Of a stretch of 64,000 nt of DNA, positions 26,527 to 35,237 are shown piece after piece; position 1 is the first letter of the stretch; each line of letters opens with the position of its first letter. Both the position numbers and the translations under genes were made by a program. Origin of the DNA: Protaetiibacter intestinalis. Its GTDB lineage: Bacteria > Actinomycetota > Actinomycetes > Actinomycetales > Microbacteriaceae. The notes under the pieces were generated by a model. It saw only the letters and a list, made by a program, of their open reading frames with translations. It had not been told where the DNA came from and ran no database searches. The stretch is taken from NCBI RefSeq assembly GCF_003627075.1, contig NZ_CP032630.1, positions 62,001 through 126,000 of the forward strand. The letters run 5' to 3'.

Positions 26527-27146
26527 GCGGGCGGGGAGACGGGCCCAAGGAGGGCGTCTACCTCGACGCCGCGCTCTCGGCCGTCGCCGAGCGCGTCGAG
26601 GAGCGCATCGACCGCCTCGTCGACCGCCGCCGCCACCGCACGCGCGCCCTCGTCGCGACGCTCGCCGGCACGACCCTGCTCGGAGGCGGCGTCACCGCCG
26701 CCGCACTGACGATCGGCGCGGGCGACCCCCCGCCGCCGAGCTACCACCTCGAGTCCGTGCGCTGCGTCGAGGGGGCGGACGACACCGGCGCCTCCTACTT
26801 CGCCGTGCGCTTCGAGCTGCTCGACGACGACCGCGGCCGCATCCGCGCCGAGGAGCTGTGCCGCGCGGCCCGCGACCGACTCGCCGCATCCCCGGAGCTC
26901 GCCTCGGCGACCCCCGCACGGCTGCTCGCGCTCTCGGAGCAGCTGCTCGCCGCGACGAGTCGACCGCTCGCCGACGAGCCGGAGACCGAGATCGACGCCC
27001 GGGCGCTCTCGGCGAGCTTCGGCGCCCTCGCCGACCCGAGCTTCACGCCGCCCACCCTCGCCGTCTGCGGCGCGGGAGACAGTCGCACCGTCCTGTTCGA
27101 CATCGGCACGAGCGCCCTGTGCTCACGGGGAGAAAGCGAACGATGA
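26523..27146 (+). CDS. single-pass membrane protein, candidate anti-sigma factor
   Basis: A 207-aa protein of no family I recognise. Residues 1-41 are cytoplasmic and helical (AVAERVEERIDRLVDRRRH), 42-66 form one transmembrane helix (LVATLAGTTLLGGGVTAAAL), and 67-207 lie outside with exactly four Cys at 81, 113, 182 and 200, which could form two disulfides. There is no zinc anti-sigma HxxxCxxC motif. GTG 26523 overlaps the sigma stop and its own stop overlaps the permease ATG. Position suggests it holds the sigma factor at the membrane or senses cargo for the transporter; both are inferred. Confidence 0.7.
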   Translation: MSGRGDGPKEGVYLDAALSAVAERVEERIDRLVDRRRHRTRALVATLAGTTLLGGGVTAAALTIGAGDPPPPSYHLESVRCVEGADDTGASYFAVRFELLDDDRGRIRAEELCRAARDRLAASPELASATPARLLALSEQLLAATSRPLADEPETEIDARALSASFGALADPSFTPPTLAVCGAGDSRTVLFDIGTSALCSRGESER

Positions 27147-30034
27147 GCTCTGCACGCCGCCGCCGGGGCGTCCCCGGCCCTGTCCGACGTCTGCTCCGCG
27201 AGCGGGGCCGCGCGGCCGCGATCGTGCTCGTGGCGGTGTCGGCCCTCGCGACCGCCGGCATCCAGGTGGGTGCCGCGACCGCCATGCGCACGACCCTCGA
27301 CGCGAACTGGCGGGGGGCCTACGACATCCTCGTGACCGCCGCAGACGCCACCGCCCCGATCGACGGGATGCTGCCCCCGAACTCGCTCACGAGCGGAGAG
27401 TCGGGCATGACCGCCGCCGACCTGGACGCCGTGCGCGGCGTCGACGGGGTCGAGGTCGCCGCGCCGATCGGGCAGCTGCTCGTGCCGGGCTTCAAGAGCC
27501 TCCTCCCGCTCGTCATCGTCCCCCGCAGCGTGGTGCCCGACACCGCGACCGGTGCGCAGGCCTACCGGGTGACCGCCGAGTACACGACCGACGACGGCCT
27601 CGGCGAACGGGTCGTCTCCCGTGAGCACCTGAACGTCGTCATCGACGGCACCACCCAGGCCCGGCCCACCCTCGGCGACTGCGATCCGAACGCCCCGCTC
27701 ACCCTCGACAACCTCACGTTCGATGCCGCCGCGTTCCCGGCCCTCGCCGCCTACGTCGCGTGCGATCGGGATCCCGAGCCGAGCATCTACAACATCGGGG
27801 ACGGCAGCCTCGGCGTCGGGTCGATCGGCGCCGACGCACCCGACGCCTACACCCTGGGCCTCCAGGAGACCCCGATGGGCACCACCACGATCACCCTCGT
27901 CGACCCCGTCGCGGAGCACGCCCTCCTCGGCGATCGCGGCGACTTCCTCGCGCCGCTCACGGCGCTCACCGACGGACTCGTCCCGGGGGCCGAGATGAAG
28001 GCGTGGGCGGACGGCGACACCAAGGGCTTCGGGAAGGCCTTCATCGACCTCGTCACCGATGACGGCGGGACCCCGTTCAGCGACGAGGTGCTCGCCGACA
28101 TCCGCCGCCTGTACGCGCAGAACGGCCTCGACTGGGACGACGAGCAACTCCAGGGCACCCTCTCCCGATCCTTCATGCCGCTCCTGGTCTCGGATGCGAA
28201 GCCCGCCCAGCTGACCCTCAAGCTCTCGGTGGAGGGCTTCGGCCAGGTCACCCCCTCGTCCGAGCTCTTCCCGAGTCCCTACCAACTCCCCGCGGCGCTC
28301 CTCGACGGCGAGCCGGGTACCGATCTCGGTGCGACCTCGATCGACATCTCGGGCGCCCTCAACCCCTTCGTCGACGAGAACATCCGCGCCACGTGGCCCG
28401 GCGCCGCCCTCGAGGCGGCCGACGCCCTCCCCGAGTTCCACGGCGTCTCGATCACCTCCTTCGCGCGCGCCGTCTCCGGCTCCTTCGCGTCGGGCGGGGG
28501 AACCCTCACGACCGACAGCAGCGGCTTCCGCGCCCCCCTCCAGGCCTACGACACGACGGGCGCGAACCTCTACGCCGACATCTTCGACCTGCATGCCGAC
28601 GCGACCGCGCCCGGCACCGAGACCGCCTACGTCGACTGGACCGACGAGGTCACCAACGCACAGACGGTCGCCGGCGGCGTCCCCGTGGGGACGTTCTCCT
28701 CCGACGACATCACCTCGGTCGACGCGCTCAACTACGTGCCGCTCGGGGCATACGCCGCGATCGGATCGACCATCTCAGACGGCCCGAACGCGGGCACCGA
28801 GATGCTGCCCTCCGTCACCGGCCTCGGCCTGGTGAGCCCCCGCACCGTCGCGATCGGCTCGATCACCGCGGCCCAGCAGCTCGGACTCGACACGCCCATC
28901 AACGCCATCCGGGTGCGCGTGGGAGGCATCGACGCCTACACCCCCGAGGCGCAGCAGCGCGTGCTCGAGGTGGCCCAGCACATCCGCGACCTCGGCTTCG
29001 CGGCGACCGTCGTGGCCGGCTCCTCGCCCTCCGACGTCTCGCTCACCGTCGACGGCTACGCCTTCGGCGCGGCCGACTTCGACACGCCCCAGCGCGTCGG
29101 CTCGCTCGGCGAGATCGTGCAGCGCTGGTCGGAGCTGGGGGCCGCCGCCCGCGCGGAGTTCGCCATCTCGGATGCGACGGTCGCGATCGTCGCGATCGGC
29201 CTCGCCTCCTCGATCCTGCTGTTCGCGGCGCTGCAGCTCACCGGCATCCCGCGCCGGCGCGAGCAGGCCGCCGGCATGCGGGAGCTCGGCTTCACCCGCC
29301 CGCGCATCGCCCGCTGGTTCGGCGCGGAGGAGGTGCCCGGCATCCTCGTGATCGGCGTCGTCATCGGTGCGGCCGTGCTGCTGTCGGCCTCCGGATTCGT
29401 CGACCTGCTGCTCGTGGGCGTGTTCGGCCTCGTGCTCCTCGTCTCGGCCGCCGCCGTCGCCGCGGGCTCGCGACCGGCGTCGGCACCGCGACAGCGTCGC
29501 CGCACGAGCCGACGCCTCGGCCCGCGCAGCATCACCGCGTTCGGCACGCGGCAGGCGTGGAAGCATCCGCTCACCTCCACCACGCAGCTGCTCGCGATCG
29601 CGATCGTGGCCGCCTCGTCCGCCGGGCTCGTGTCGGTCTTCCTGCGCGGCAGGGCGGCCGTCGGCCAGAGCCTCCTCGCCGGCTACCTGAGCGACCAGCA
29701 GTTCCTGCCGCAGCTCGCGCTCGGCGTGACGGCCGTGCTCGCCGGGGCGGTGCTCGCGGGTGTCGCCCGCGGCATGGAGCTGCGACGGCGGCAGCTGCAG
29801 TGGTCCACCCTGCGGGCGACCGGCTGGACCCGCCCCCAGATCTCGCGCGCGCAGTGGACCGAGAGCGCCGCGATCGTGCTGCCCTCGCTCGCCGTCGCCC
29901 TCGGCCTCGTCGTCGCGGGTGTGCTGCTGCTCGACCTGCCCCAGCCGTGGCTGCTCAGCTCGGTCGCCGGCGCCGCCGCGCTCGCCACCGCCCTCACCAC
30001 GCTCTCCATCCGTTCGAAGGGATCCCGCGCATGA
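27143..30034 (+). CDS. large FtsX-like ABC permease
   Basis: A 963-aa membrane protein. One helix at about 20-42 precedes a roughly 640-residue extracytoplasmic region (45-690), very large for the family. Then come six or so helices: AIVAIGLASSILLFAALQL, ILVIGVVIGAAVLLSASGF with LLLVGVFGLVLLVSAAAVAA, LLAIAIVAASSAGLVSVFL, ALGVTAVLAGAVLAGVA, and two near the C terminus. RRREQAAGMRELGFTRPRI matches the FtsX coupling loop. ATG 27143 overlaps the previous stop, and its stop overlaps the ATPase ATG. Probably exports or inserts a lipid, lipoprotein or peptide; no sequence evidence for which. Confidence 0.85.
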   Translation: MSSARRRRGVPGPVRRLLRERGRAAAIVLVAVSALATAGIQVGAATAMRTTLDANWRGAYDILVTAADATAPIDGMLPPNSLTSGESGMTAADLDAVRGVDGVEVAAPIGQLLVPGFKSLLPLVIVPRSVVPDTATGAQAYRVTAEYTTDDGLGERVVSREHLNVVIDGTTQARPTLGDCDPNAPLTLDNLTFDAAAFPALAAYVACDRDPEPSIYNIGDGSLGVGSIGADAPDAYTLGLQETPMGTTTITLVDPVAEHALLGDRGDFLAPLTALTDGLVPGAEMKAWADGDTKGFGKAFIDLVTDDGGTPFSDEVLADIRRLYAQNGLDWDDEQLQGTLSRSFMPLLVSDAKPAQLTLKLSVEGFGQVTPSSELFPSPYQLPAALLDGEPGTDLGATSIDISGALNPFVDENIRATWPGAALEAADALPEFHGVSITSFARAVSGSFASGGGTLTTDSSGFRAPLQAYDTTGANLYADIFDLHADATAPGTETAYVDWTDEVTNAQTVAGGVPVGTFSSDDITSVDALNYVPLGAYAAIGSTISDGPNAGTEMLPSVTGLGLVSPRTVAIGSITAAQQLGLDTPINAIRVRVGGIDAYTPEAQQRVLEVAQHIRDLGFAATVVAGSSPSDVSLTVDGYAFGAADFDTPQRVGSLGEIVQRWSELGAAARAEFAISDATVAIVAIGLASSILLFAALQLTGIPRRREQAAGMRELGFTRPRIARWFGAEEVPGILVIGVVIGAAVLLSASGFVDLLLVGVFGLVLLVSAAAVAAGSRPASAPRQRRRTSRRLGPRSITAFGTRQAWKHPLTSTTQLLAIAIVAASSAGLVSVFLRGRAAVGQSLLAGYLSDQQFLPQLALGVTAVLAGAVLAGVARGMELRRRQLQWSTLRATGWTRPQISRAQWTESAAIVLPSLAVALGLVVAGVLLLDLPQPWLLSSVAGAAALATALTTLSIRSKGSRA

Positions 30035-30735
30035 CGCAGACCACCGCCCCCGTCGCCGCCCCGCACGGCGCGTCCGCCGCCGGCGGCCCCGCGATCGAGC
30101 TGCGCGACATCACCATCCAGTACGAGCGTCCCGGCCAGGAGCCGCTCGCGATCGTCGCGGGCTACGACCTCGACCTCCGCCGCGGCGGGCTGCACTGCCT
30201 CGCCGGCCGCAGCGGCTCGGGCAAGACGAGCATCCTGCGCGTCGCCGCGGGGCTCGTGCCGCCCACCGCGGGCACGGTGGGCTGGGAGGGGCTCGAGATC
30301 ACCGGCCTCGCCGACGACGTCATCACCGCGAAGCGCCGCAAGCACATCGGCTACCTCGACCAGCGCGGCAACCTGCTGCCCGGGCTCACCGCCCTCGAGA
30401 ACGTGCTGCTGCCGGCGCTGCCCGACCGCCAGACCCGCCAGTTGGCCCGGCGCGCGCGCGACCTGCTCGAGCAGCTCGGCGTCGCGGGCCGCTCCGGCCA
30501 CTACCCCGACCGTCTCTCCGGCGGCGAACGCCAGCGGGTCGCCTTCGCCCGCGCGCTGCTGCTGAACCCCGCCGTCGTGATGGCCGACGAGCCCACCGCG
30601 AGCCTCGACCGGGCGAGCGCCGACGCCCTCATCCGGATGCTGCGCACCCTCGCCGCGAACGGTCACGCCGTGCTCGTCGCCTCGCACGACGCGCACCTCA
30701 TCGACGCGGCGGACTCGCGCACGACGCTCGCCTGA
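30031..30735 (+). CDS. ABC transporter ATP-binding protein of the ECF cassette
   Basis: ATPase of 234 aa. Walker A is GRSGSGKTS, the Q-loop is IGYLDQRGNLLPGLT (YLDQ in place of the common FQ), the signature is LSGGERQRVAFARAL and Walker B is VVMADEPTASLD. It has the LolD/MacB arrangement that pairs with FtsX-type permeases. ATGA overlap with the permease shows the two are made together. Last gene of the cassette. Confidence 0.92.
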   Translation: MTQTTAPVAAPHGASAAGGPAIELRDITIQYERPGQEPLAIVAGYDLDLRRGGLHCLAGRSGSGKTSILRVAAGLVPPTAGTVGWEGLEITGLADDVITAKRRKHIGYLDQRGNLLPGLTALENVLLPALPDRQTRQLARRARDLLEQLGVAGRSGHYPDRLSGGERQRVAFARALLLNPAVVMADEPTASLDRASADALIRMLRTLAANGHAVLVASHDAHLIDAADSRTTLA

Positions 30736-30741
30736 GCGGCG

Positions 30742-30945
30742 TCAGTCGCGGCGGAGCACCCGCCGGTAGACCCAGTAGCCGAGCATGCCGAGCCCGACGA
30801 GCACCAGGAACCACCCGCTGCTGTTCCCCATCGAGAGCAGGATGACCCCGACCACGATCCCGATCGGGGCGATGACCGGCGTGATCAGCAACGCGAAGCG
30901 CTCCTCCCAGGCGGTCAGCACGTCGCGGAGCTCGTCGAGGCTCAT
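30742..30945 (-). CDS. small two-helix membrane protein
   Basis: A 67-aa protein: an amphipathic start (MSLDELRDVLTAWEERF), two hydrophobic segments (ALLITPVIAPIGIVVGVIL and GWFLVLVGLGMLGYWVY) and a basic tail RRVLRRD, so probably N-in, C-in. TAGCGT lies exactly 6 nt before the ATG, supporting a real leaderless gene. Unknown function. It diverges from another small membrane protein gene. Confidence 0.65.
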   Translation of the reverse strand: MSLDELRDVLTAWEERFALLITPVIAPIGIVVGVILLSMGNSSGWFLVLVGLGMLGYWVYRRVLRRD

Positions 30946-31059
30946 GGCGACACGCTAGGGCGCGGGCCCGCCGCGCCCCAAGCCCCCGTGCGGGCCACAT
31001 CCCCCGGCACGGGACCTGCGGCCCTGCCCGATGCGACGCGCGCGCCGCATCCTGGACGC

Positions 31060-31497
31060 ATGACCCCGCGCACGGGATACGCCGCCCCGGACTGGCAGCG
31101 CAGGACGCTGCTCGGCGTCACCTGGTTCAACCTCGTCACCGCGCTCATCGGCGGCGCCGCCCTCGCCTCGGGCGTGATGCCGGCGCTCGGCCTCCCACTC
31201 GGACTCCTCGACGGCTCGCCGTTCCGCGACTACCTGTGGCCGGGGATCATCCTCATGCTCGTCGTGGGCGGCACCCAGCTCGCGCCGCTCGTCGCGTACC
31301 GGATGCGGCTCGACGCCGCGTGGGGGCTCTTCGCGATCGCCGGCTTCGGGATGATGACCTGGATCTTCATCGAGACGGGCATCATCGGCGGCCAGTCGGC
31401 TCTGCAGCTCGGCTACTTCACCACCGGCCTCGCCCAGTGCGTGTTCGTGCTGCTCGTGCTCGGCGTGTGGCCGCGGCCGCTGCTGCGCCGGGGTTGA
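31060..31497 (+). CDS. small four-helix membrane protein
   Basis: A 145-aa protein with four hydrophobic segments (LGVTWFNLVTALIGGAALAS, YLWPGIILMLVVGGTQLAPL, WGLFAIAGFGMMTWIFIETG, LAQCVFVLLVLGVWP). I do not recognise a named family. CATCCT ends 6 nt before the ATG. It converges on lepA with only 15 bases between stops and no obvious terminator. Confidence 0.7.
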   Translation: MTPRTGYAAPDWQRRTLLGVTWFNLVTALIGGAALASGVMPALGLPLGLLDGSPFRDYLWPGIILMLVVGGTQLAPLVAYRMRLDAAWGLFAIAGFGMMTWIFIETGIIGGQSALQLGYFTTGLAQCVFVLLVLGVWPRPLLRRG

Positions 31498-31512
31498 GCC
31501 AGAGCTGAGCCG

Positions 31513-33369
31513 CTACTTCTTGTCCTTCTTCGCCTCGGTGTCGCCCGAGAGCGCGGCGATGAACGCCTCCTGGGGCACCTCGACGCGGCCGACCATCTTC
31601 ATCCGCTTCTTGCCCTCCTTCTGCTTCTCGAGCAGCTTGCGCTTGCGGGTGATGTCGCCGCCGTAGCACTTGGCCAGCACGTCCTTGCGCATCGCGCGGA
31701 TGTTCTCGCGCGCGATGATGCGGGCGCCGATCGCCGCCTGGATGGGCACCTCGAACTGCTGGCGCGGGATCAGCTCGCGCAGGCGCGTCGCCATCATGGT
31801 GCCGTAGGCGTAGGCCTTGTCCTTGTGGACGATCGCGCTGAACGCGTCGACCGTCTCGCCCTGCAGCAGGATGTCGACCTTCACGAGGTCGCCGGGCGCC
31901 TCGCCCGCCGGCTCGTAGTCGAGGGAGGCGTAGCCCTGCGTCTTCGACTTCAGCTGGTCGAAGAAGTCGAACACGATCTCGCCGAGCGGGAGGGTGTACT
32001 TGAGCTCGACGCGGTCCTCGCCGAGGTAGTCCATCGACTTCATGGTGCCGCGGCGGGACTGGCAGAGCTCCATGATGGCGCCCACGTAGTCCTTCGGGGC
32101 GAGGATCGACGCGTTGACGATCGGCTCGAGCACCTCGGCGATCTTCGCCCCCGTCGGGTACTCGGAGGGGTTCGTGACGGTGACCGTCTTCCGATCCTCC
32201 GTCGTCACCTGGTACGGCACGGAGGGCGCGGTCGTGATGAGGTCGAGGTCGAACTCGCGGCGCAGACGCTCCGTGATGATCTCGAGGTGCAGCAGGCCGA
32301 GGAACCCGCAACGGAAGCCGAAGCCGAGCGCGACCGAGGTCTCGGGCTCGTACTGGAGGGCGGCATCCGAGAGCTTGAGCTTGTCGAGCGCCTCGCGCAG
32401 GTCCGGGTAGTCGCTGCCGTCGATCGGGTAGATGCCCGAGAACACCATCGGCAGCGGGTCGGTGTAGCCCGGCAGCGCCGTGGACGCGGCCTTCGCGGCG
32501 CTCGTGACCGTGTCGCCCACCTTCGACTGGCGCACGTCCTTCACGCCCGTGATGAGGTAGCCCACCTCGCCGACGCCGAGACCCTTCGACGGGGAGGGCT
32601 CCGGCGAGCTCACGCCGATCTCGAGGATCTCGTGGGTGGCCTTCGTCGACATCATCTGGATGCGCTCGCGCGGATTCAGCTGCCCGTCGACCATGCGCAC
32701 GTAGGTGACGACGCCGCGGTAGGAGTCGTAGACCGAGTCGAAGATCATGGCGCGGGCGGGGGCGTCCTTCACGCCGACCGGCGCCGGGATGCGCTCGACG
32801 ACCCGGTCGAGCAGCTCCTCGACGCCCATGCCGGTCTTGCCCGAGACGCGCAGCACCTCGTCCGGGTCGCCGCCGATCAGCTGCGCGAGCTCGCGCGCGT
32901 ACTTGTCGGGGTCGGCCGCCGGCAGGTCGATCTTGTTGAGCACGGGGATGATCTCGAGGTCGTTCTCGAGCGCGAGGTAGAGGTTCGCGAGCGTCTGGGC
33001 CTCGATGCCCTGCGCCGCGTCCACGAGCAGGATGGCGCCCTCGCAGGCGGCGAGGCTGCGGCTCACCTCGTAGGTGAAGTCGACGTGGCCGGGCGTGTCG
33101 ATCATGTTGAGGGCGTAGGTGTCGGCGCCGAGCTGCCACGGCATCCGCACCGCCTGGCTCTTGATCGTGATGCCGCGCTCGCGCTCGATGTCCATGCGGT
33201 CGAGGTACTGGGCGCGCATGTCGCGGTCGGAGACGACGCCGGTGATCTGCAGCATGCGGTCGGCGAGCGTCGACTTGCCGTGGTCGATGTGCGCGATGAT
33301 GCAGAAATTGCGGATGCGCGCCGGGTCGGTGGCGGCGGGCGGCAGGGGCTTCAGGGCGCGGGGTGACAT
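31513..33369 (-). CDS. lepA: elongation factor 4 (LepA)
   Basis: A 618-aa translational GTPase acting on stalled or back-translocating ribosomes and in 30S assembly. G1 is AHIDHGKST near 26-34, G2 has RERGITIK, G3 is DTPGHVDF and G4 NKIDLP. Domains II, III, V and the LepA C-terminal domain ([20 protein letters not shown] region) are present. The lysine-rich end (KKDKK) is typical. It diverges from a small membrane protein gene and the Nudix gene. Confidence 0.97.
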   Translation of the reverse strand: MSPRALKPLPPAATDPARIRNFCIIAHIDHGKSTLADRMLQITGVVSDRDMRAQYLDRMDIERERGITIKSQAVRMPWQLGADTYALNMIDTPGHVDFTYEVSRSLAACEGAILLVDAAQGIEAQTLANLYLALENDLEIIPVLNKIDLPAADPDKYARELAQLIGGDPDEVLRVSGKTGMGVEELLDRVVERIPAPVGVKDAPARAMIFDSVYDSYRGVVTYVRMVDGQLNPRERIQMMSTKATHEILEIGVSSPEPSPSKGLGVGEVGYLITGVKDVRQSKVGDTVTSAAKAASTALPGYTDPLPMVFSGIYPIDGSDYPDLREALDKLKLSDAALQYEPETSVALGFGFRCGFLGLLHLEIITERLRREFDLDLITTAPSVPYQVTTEDRKTVTVTNPSEYPTGAKIAEVLEPIVNASILAPKDYVGAIMELCQSRRGTMKSMDYLGEDRVELKYTLPLGEIVFDFFDQLKSKTQGYASLDYEPAGEAPGDLVKVDILLQGETVDAFSAIVHKDKAYAYGTMMATRLRELIPRQQFEVPIQAAIGARIIARENIRAMRKDVLAKCYGGDITRKRKLLEKQKEGKKRMKMVGRVEVPQEAFIAALSGDTEAKKDKK

Positions 33370-33488
33370 CTCCGGACGATTCTCCCATGAGCGCGGGGCC
33401 GATCCGCGCGCCGGACTACCGTTCGCGCTTGTCCCCCGATAATCTGGGATCTGTACCCCGACGACGAGAGGTGCGGAGAGGAGCCGGG

Positions 33489-33614
33489 ATGGGAGTCGAC
33501 CCGCTCGGACTCGGTCTCATGTGCCTCGTCGTCGTCGCGACCGTCGTCGTCGCGGTCACCATCATCGTGCTCCAGCGCCGCCGGAAGACCGGGCACGGAG
33601 GCGACGACGCCTAG
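33489..33614 (+). CDS. 41-aa single-pass membrane peptide
   Basis: ATG 33489 is preceded by GAGGAG at 5-nt spacing. The peptide is a short leader (MGVDPLGLG), one transmembrane helix ([19 protein letters not shown]) and a basic/acidic tail [12 protein letters not shown]. The strong ribosome site and clean topology support translation. Unknown role. Confidence 0.55.
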   Translation: MGVDPLGLGLMCLVVVATVVVAVTIIVLQRRRKTGHGGDDA

Positions 33615-33623
33615 GATCGCCAG

Positions 33624-34106
33624 GTGGCCATCCCCGACTTCGTCCGCGAACTGCGCAGCCGGATCGGCACCGCGCCGCTGTGGCTCTCGGGTGCGACCGC
33701 CGTCGTGCTCGACGGCGACCGCATCCTGCTGATCCGGCGCTCCGACACGCGGGAGTGGGCGCCCATCACGGGCATCGTCGACCCCGCCGAGGAGCCCGCG
33801 ATCGCCGCCGCGCGCGAGGCGGCCGAGGAGGCCGGGGTCGAGATCCTCGTCGAGCGGCTGTCGTCGACCTGGGTGACCGAGGCGGTCGTCTACGAGAACG
33901 GCGACCGGGCGCAGTACCTCGACCTGAGCTTCCGGTGCCGCTACCTCTCGGGCGAGCCGCGGCCGCTCGACGGCGAGGCGCTCGAGGTGGCCTGGTTCCC
34001 GGTCGCCGAGCTGCCGCCCATGCGCCCCGAGTTCGTGGAGCGCATCCGACACGCACTCGTGCCCGACGGCCCCGCCGTGTTCCTGCGGGAGTCGTCGGGC
34101 CGTTGA
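33624..34106 (+). CDS. Nudix hydrolase
   Basis: A 160-aa pyrophosphohydrolase. The Nudix box is intact near residues 51-73 (G-x5-E-x7-REAAEEAGV), preceded by ILLIRRSDTREWAPITG. Substrate could be a nucleoside diphosphate derivative or oxidised nucleotide; not readable. Start is GTG 33624 with TAGGAT exactly 6 nt upstream, so the mRNA is leaderless. Confidence 0.9.
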   Translation: MAIPDFVRELRSRIGTAPLWLSGATAVVLDGDRILLIRRSDTREWAPITGIVDPAEEPAIAAAREAAEEAGVEILVERLSSTWVTEAVVYENGDRAQYLDLSFRCRYLSGEPRPLDGEALEVAWFPVAELPPMRPEFVERIRHALVPDGPAVFLRESSGR

Positions 34107-34119
34107 GCGCGTCCGCGCG

Positions 34120-34485
34120 TCAGTACCAGAACGGCGCGAGCACGAGGAACGGCAGCGCGGCGGCGAAGCCGAGCACCGCGAACAGCACCCAGCCGAACAG
34201 GCCCACGAAGCCGAGCACGATGCCCCAGTTGGCGGTCGTGCGGCCCTGCGGCTCGCGACCGCGGGCGATGAAGCCGAGCACGATCGCGACGATGGCGGCG
34301 ACCGCGAGACCGGTGGGGATGGAGACGATGCCGAGCACGAGGCTCGAGATGCTGAGGCCGGTGCCGGCGGATGCGGCGGATGCGGCGGCGGGCTGGGCGG
34401 GCACCGCGTAGGGGTTCGCGGGGGCCTCGGCGGCCGGTTGGGCGGGGGCCTCGTCGGGGGCGGGGACGGTGATCGTGTCGTTCAT
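34120..34485 (-). CDS. DUF4190-like small membrane protein
   Basis: A 121-aa protein with a ~40-aa Pro/Ala-rich cytoplasmic N terminus and two hydrophobic hairpin segments (LSISSLVLGIVSIPTGLAVA and NWGIVLGFVGLFGWVLFAVL), with the GFIARGREPQGR linker seen in DUF4190 proteins. Unknown function. GAGGCT is 6 nt before the ATG. Converges on the Nudix gene. Confidence 0.75.
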   Translation of the reverse strand: MNDTITVPAPDEAPAQPAAEAPANPYAVPAQPAAASAASAGTGLSISSLVLGIVSIPTGLAVAAIVAIVLGFIARGREPQGRTTANWGIVLGFVGLFGWVLFAVLGFAAALPFLVLAPFWY

Positions 34486-34584
34486 GCCCCCAGCCTCGCC
34501 GCGGCGCGGGTGGCACGGTATCCGGTGAACCCCCGGATGCCGCGGGCGGTGTGCCGCCCCGCCACGCGGCGGACCGCATCCGCG

Positions 34585-34614
34585 TTGCCGCGGGCTCGGC
34601 CGACCTGGTAACGT
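34585..34614 (+). promoter_or_regulatory. probable rpsT promoter
   Basis: TTGCCG (34585-34590) and TAACGT (34609-34614) with an 18-nt spacer precede rpsT by about 100 nt. The remaining untranslated leader (about 34621-34716) would allow autoregulation as for other ribosomal proteins, but no specific structure was identified. Confidence 0.45.
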
Positions 34615-34716
34615 GGACCCTTGGTTTGCGCGTGAATTCCTCCCACGCGAGATCGCCGGAAGCGCCCCTCTACCGTTTCCCCGGCAGATCCCTTCCGACA
34701 CGAACGAAAGACATCC

Positions 34717-34977
34717 ATGGCGAACATCAAGTCGCAGATCAAGCGCATCGGCACCAACAAGAAGGCCCAGGAGCGCAACAAGGCCGTCAAGAGCGAGCTC
34801 AAGACCGCCGTCCGCGCCACCCGCGAGGCCGTCGTCGCCGGCGACAAGGCGAAGGCCGAGGCCTCGCTCGTCAAGGCCGGCAAGAAGCTCGACAAGGCCG
34901 CGAGCAAGGGCGTCATCCACAAGAACCAGGCGGCGAACCGCAAGTCGGCCCTCGCCAAGCAGGTCTCCGCGCTGTAA
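34717..34977 (+). CDS. rpsT: 30S ribosomal protein S20
   Basis: An 86-aa helical, Lys/Ala-rich protein that binds 16S rRNA early in 30S assembly. The N terminus [21 protein letters not shown] and the ending [11 protein letters not shown] are diagnostic. GAAAGAC precedes the ATG. It is transcribed opposite to most of the housekeeping block and ends in a strong intrinsic terminator. Confidence 0.98.
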   Translation: MANIKSQIKRIGTNKKAQERNKAVKSELKTAVRATREAVVAGDKAKAEASLVKAGKKLDKAASKGVIHKNQAANRKSALAKQVSAL

Positions 34978-34994
34978 TCGCGCCACAGCCGTCA

Positions 34995-35024
34995 CGGGCC
35001 TCGCACCTCCGGGTGCGGGGCCCG
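34995..35024 (+). terminator. rpsT intrinsic terminator
   Basis: A 13-bp stem (34995-35007 and 35012-35024) with one wobble pair and a 4-nt TCCG loop, followed by TTTCCGTTTCT. Confidence 0.85.
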
Positions 35025-35049
35025 TTTCCGTTTCTCCCGCACCTGCTTT

Positions 35050-35175
35050 CCCATCTCAAGGAGCCGGGCATCCCATCTCAAGGAGTCGGCGTGACAGGAG
35101 TAGCCCAGTGTGGCGGATGCTGCTTGCCTGCGGCCCTCGGTCCTTGAGATGGGTTGCGGGACTCCTTGAGATGGG
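35050..35175. repeat. palindromic repeat family 2, copy B (cluster of arms)
   Basis: Two left arms (35050-35067 and 35072-35089, type CCCATCTCAAGGAG-CGG) face two right arms (35141-35153 and 35162-35175, TCCTTGAGATGGG). The inner pair spans 82 nt, exactly as in copy A at 19837-19918, and the loop shares GACAGG, GCCC and TGTGGCGGATG. It lies between the convergent rpsT and holA genes, after the rpsT terminator. Confidence 0.88.
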
Positions 35176-35237
35176 AGGTGGCGGAACCGGGCGGCGGCAG
35201 CAGCGGGCGGGGGCGGAACCGGGAGGGACGGAGGCGG

